Part shown: one piece after another, positions 5,938 through 8,263 of the stretch
Layout of the letters: every line of letters begins with the position of its first letter
How positions within the stretch are numbered: the first letter of the stretch is position 1
Origin: JALZHR01 sp036389695
Lineage (GTDB): Bacteria > Acidobacteriota > Blastocatellia > Pyrinomonadales > Pyrinomonadaceae
Reading direction: 5' to 3'
NCBI GenBank assembly: GCA_036389695.1
Contig: DASVWG010000545.1
Location: 1 to 8,263, forward strand
DNA length: 8,263 nucleotides
Program-made: the position numbers and the translations under genes
The notes under the pieces: model-generated
Told to the model about the DNA's origin: nothing
What the model saw: the letters and a program-made list of their open reading frames with translations, nothing else
The model's database searches: none

Positions 5938-7008
5938 TCAAGCCGCCGGAGCGTAATCGAATTTTTCGACCGTTGCCGCGCTGATTATTCTGAACAAACG
6001 CGCGCCGTCGCGCCGCGCGTTTCCGGCGTTTATTCCAAATTCGTGCTGCACAAAATCTTCGCCCATCTGCGAATCCGTCACCGAACCGGCGACGACGTCA
6101 ATCTCGATGCCGAGATTTTTCAGAACCGCGATGCCGCCGATCACGCCGACGTAATCCGAAGCGCAAAAAACAAAAGCGGAAGTCACGTTTTTAATCTCGG
6201 CGTCCTGCAAAATCGAATCGACCGAATAGCCGCCGACGATGCCGTCGCCCAGCTCGACGACGATTAAATCCGGCTCGAACGAATTGAGATGATTCAAAAT
6301 CGCCTTTGCCACCGGCGCCAAATCTTCGACGCCGACGGTCGAAGGCAAGCCGCAATCGAGAAAGCTCGCCGTCGCCGCCGCGCCGTGGTCCTGCATATTC
6401 AGCGTGTCGCGCAAAGCCGCGACGCCCGACATTTTCGCGCCCGCCACTTTTAAGCCGTTATGCGTCGCCTGCTTGATAATCTCGGTCGCCGCCACCGTTT
6501 TGCCCGAATTCATACAAGTTCCCGCGACAATCACAATCGGCGCGGATTCTTTGAGAAAATTGCACGGTTTCAGCGCATTGTCGGCGATGTTCAAAACGCG
6601 CGGCACTTCGGGCTGGCTTCCGCCGAAATCGCAGGCGATTCCCAAAACTTCAACTTCAATCGCATCGGAAAGGGAAGAATGATGACCTTTGCAGACGCCG
6701 ATTAAACCGCCCATATTCAAAAGATGCAGACGGTCGCCGGCTTTAATCATTTCCGGAATATCGCCGACAAAACCTTTCAGCGCGCGGCGCTTGCCGAGCA
6801 CGCCGAGCAAACGGTCGTGACGATTGATTTTCGCCAAACGCCCGCTCGGCAGTTCCAGATTGCCGTAAGTGACCGATTCGCTCAACGCGCGCACAATCAC
6901 CACATCACCGGCTTTCGGCGCGTCCGTTTCCGTAATCACGGCGACTGTTTTCGTTAAATTCAGCGGCGATGTCGCCGAACCGATTTTGTCTGCTTCTAAA
7001 ATCATCAT
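5938..7008 (-). CDS. Uncharacterised P-loop NTPase-like protein (BioD/DUF1611-like fold)
   Basis: This 356-aa protein has two parts. Residues 1-150 look beta-rich (AGDVVIVRALSES, LELPSGRLAKINRHDRLLGVLG, AGDRLHLLNMGGLIGVCKGHHSS) and match no domain I recognise. Residues 157-356 resemble a SIMIBI-type P-loop domain: Walker A GTCMNSGKT (163-171), the post-loop strand LKVAGAKMSG (186-195), and a Walker B-like PDLIVVELGDG (246-256). A further strand and turn, AFVFCASDYVGVIGG, spans 278-292. The layout recalls dethiobiotin synthetase and the C-terminal part of DUF1611 proteins such as DgcN, but residue identity seems low. The gene starts 29 nt after argG behind a good ribosome site, so it is probably co-transcribed with argG. 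It should be cytosolic. Substrate and reaction are unknown. Confidence 0.8.
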   Translation of the reverse strand: MMILEADKIGSATSPLNLTKTVAVITETDAPKAGDVVIVRALSESVTYGNLELPSGRLAKINRHDRLLGVLGKRRALKGFVGDIPEMIKAGDRLHLLNMGGLIGVCKGHHSSLSDAIEVEVLGIACDFGGSQPEVPRVLNIADNALKPCNFLKESAPIVIVAGTCMNSGKTVAATEIIKQATHNGLKVAGAKMSGVAALRDTLNMQDHGAAATASFLDCGLPSTVGVEDLAPVAKAILNHLNSFEPDLIVVELGDGIVGGYSVDSILQDAEIKNVTSAFVFCASDYVGVIGGIAVLKNLGIEIDVVAGSVTDSQMGEDFVQHEFGINAGNARRDGARLFRIISAATVEKFDYAPAA

Positions 7009-7015
7009 TTCTTTT

Positions 7016-7021
7016 ACCTCT
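7016..7021 (-). promoter_or_regulatory. Ribosome binding site of the P-loop gene
   Basis: The minus strand reads AGAGGT followed by 7 nt (AAAAGAA) and then ATG at 7006-7008. It is the clearest Shine-Dalgarno match among the starts in this window. Its spacing favours the first of the two adjacent ATG codons as the start of the P-loop gene. Confidence 0.7.
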
Positions 7022-7037
7022 GCCCGAACGCTTTCAG

Positions 7038-8237
7038 CTAATCTAATTTTCGTAAACGCAAGCGCAGCGCCTGCAATTTAATAAACCCTTCCGCGTCGTG
7101 CTGGTCATACGCGCCCGCGTCGTCTTCGAAGGTCACGATTCGCTCCTTGTAAAGCGAATACGGCGAGCGTCTGCCGGTGACAATCACGTTGCCGCGATAC
7201 AATTTCAAACGCACATCGCCCGAAACCGTCGCCTGCGTGTCGTTGACGAGCGATTTCATCAATTCGAATTCGGGCGAAAACCAGAAGCCGTAATAAATCG
7301 CCTCGGCAATTTTGACGCCCAAACTGTCGCGCAGGCGCGTGACTTCGCGGTCGAGCGTGATTGATTCCAGAGCGCGGTGCGCCGTCTGCAAAATCGTCAC
7401 GCCGGGCGTCTCGTAAATGCCGCGCGATTTCATCCCGACAAAACGATTTTCCACCAAATCGACGCGCCCGATGCCGTGCGAGCCGCCGATGTAATTTAAT
7501 TTCGAAAGCATATCGACCGCGCCGTATCGCTCGCCGTCGATGGCGACGGGCTCGCCTTTTTCAAACGTCAAAACGATTTCTTCGGCTTTGTCCGAAGCCT
7601 TTTCCGGCGATTTCGTCAGCAGAAAAATATCTTCCGGCGGCGCTGCCCACGGGTCTTCCAGAATTCCGCCTTCGTAGGAAATGTGCATCAGATTTCTGTC
7701 GGTCGAATACGGTTTTTCGGCGGTCGCCGTGATGTTGATGTCGTGCTGCGCGCAATACGCAATCAAATCGGCGCGTCCTTTAAAATCCCATTCGCGCCAC
7801 GGCGCGACGACTTTAATATCCGGCTGGAGCGCGTAATAAGTCAGCTCGAAACGCACCTGGTCATTGCCCTTGCCGGTCGCTCCGTGCGCGACCGCCTCGG
7901 CGCCTTCCGCCCGCGCGATTTCAATCTGCTTTTTGGCAATTACGGGTCGCGCCAGCGAAGTTCCCAAAAGATATACGCCTTCGTAAAGCGCGTTCGCTTT
8001 GACGGCGAGCCAGACATATTCCCTGACAAATTCCTCGCGCAAATCTTCGACATACAATTTTGAAGCGCCCGTCTTTAAAGCCTTTTCTTCCAATCCGTCC
8101 AATTCTTCGCCCTGCCCGACATCCGCCGTGTAACAGACAACTTCGCAACCGTAGGTTTCCTTCAGCCATAAAAGCATTGCCGACGTGTCCAGCCCGCCGG
8201 AATATGCCAGAACTATTTTGTTAATTTTCTTTTCCAT
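7038..8237 (-). CDS. argG: Argininosuccinate synthase
   Basis: This 399-aa enzyme joins citrulline and aspartate using ATP (via a citrullyl-AMP intermediate), giving argininosuccinate, the penultimate step of arginine synthesis. The N-terminal PP-loop ATP site AYSGGLDTSA is at 11-20. The strongly conserved VAHGATGKGNDQVRFE (116-131), YSTDRNLMHISYEGGILEDPW (177-197) and GRVDLVENRFVGMKSRGIYETPG follow. Length matches the usual ~400 residues, so the protein is complete. The ATG at 8235-8237 gives the expected short leader before the ATP loop. No Shine-Dalgarno sequence is evident: the upstream bases are GAAAATCTAAA, directly preceded by heptamer repeats. It is the first visible gene of the minus-strand set; whether another gene lies further upstream is outside the window. 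Confidence 0.97.
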   Translation of the reverse strand: MEKKINKIVLAYSGGLDTSAMLLWLKETYGCEVVCYTADVGQGEELDGLEEKALKTGASKLYVEDLREEFVREYVWLAVKANALYEGVYLLGTSLARPVIAKKQIEIARAEGAEAVAHGATGKGNDQVRFELTYYALQPDIKVVAPWREWDFKGRADLIAYCAQHDINITATAEKPYSTDRNLMHISYEGGILEDPWAAPPEDIFLLTKSPEKASDKAEEIVLTFEKGEPVAIDGERYGAVDMLSKLNYIGGSHGIGRVDLVENRFVGMKSRGIYETPGVTILQTAHRALESITLDREVTRLRDSLGVKIAEAIYYGFWFSPEFELMKSLVNDTQATVSGDVRLKLYRGNVIVTGRRSPYSLYKERIVTFEDDAGAYDQHDAEGFIKLQALRLRLRKLD

Positions 8238-8246
8238 TTTAGATTT

Positions 8247-8263
8247 TCGGACTTCGGTCTTCG
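8247..8263. repeat. Heptamer tandem repeat upstream of argG, cut by the window end
   Basis: On the plus strand TTCGGAC and TTCGGTC are followed by TTCG at the window edge. Read on the argG strand this is (C)GAAGACCGAAGTCCGAA, the same 7-bp family as inside thrA at 504-531. It ends only about 9 bp before the argG start codon, in the space where a leader or ribosome site would be expected. The total number of units cannot be seen. Confidence 0.5.

Noticed and set aside
5901..5938. Weak 7-bp stem AAAACGA / TCGTTTT downstream of the P-loop gene as a terminator
   Set aside because: The stem is A+T rich with a 24-nt loop and no convincing T-tract on the minus strand.

Overview
This window of about 8.3 kb is dense bacterial chromosome with moderate G+C and short intergenic gaps. 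It carries amino-acid biosynthesis genes and several kinds of small non-coding repeats. No phage, plasmid, transposase, RNA-gene or CRISPR signature was seen. The fused aspartokinase-homoserine dehydrogenase, few clear Shine-Dalgarno sites, 7-bp tandem repeats and palindromic intergenic elements suggest an environmental Gram-negative-type bacterium. My tentative guess is Acidobacteriota (Blastocatellia-like); this rests on general impression, not on any marker gene.

Layout. Positions 1-1374 (+) are the 3' part of thrA: the ACT region and the complete homoserine dehydrogenase part. The gene begins outside the window. It converges on a nine-gene set that is entirely on the minus strand. In transcription order this set is argG (8237-7038), an uncharacterised P-loop NTPase-like protein (7008-5938), a VOC-fold protein (5873-5478), a pentapeptide-repeat protein (5454-5080), argC (5073-4039), a 74-aa unknown (4035-3811), a helical 135-aa unknown (3796-3389), a PaiA-like GNAT acetyltransferase (3383-2856) and argD (2686-1502). 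Gaps are mostly 3-29 nt, so most of the set probably forms one operon. The larger gaps are 64 nt before the VOC gene and 169 nt before argD, the latter filled by a repeat element.

Function. ArgC and ArgD make N-acetylglutamate semialdehyde and N-acetylornithine. ArgG makes argininosuccinate from citrulline and aspartate. ThrA draws on the same aspartate pool for threonine and methionine. No argA, argB, argJ, argF or argH is present, so the pathway is completed elsewhere. The five interspersed accessory genes have no established role in arginine synthesis. The P-loop protein and the GNAT protein are the most interesting of them.

Non-coding structure. A 30-bp inverted repeat (29/30 matches) spans the convergent thrA/argD ends and supplies both stop codons. 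A long imperfect palindrome built of 9-bp and 10-bp units lies just upstream of argD and creates a false hydrophobic N-terminal extension in its frame. Heptamer repeats of one family lie inside the thrA coding sequence and immediately upstream of argG. The P-loop and GNAT genes and these repeat families are the parts most worth a second look.
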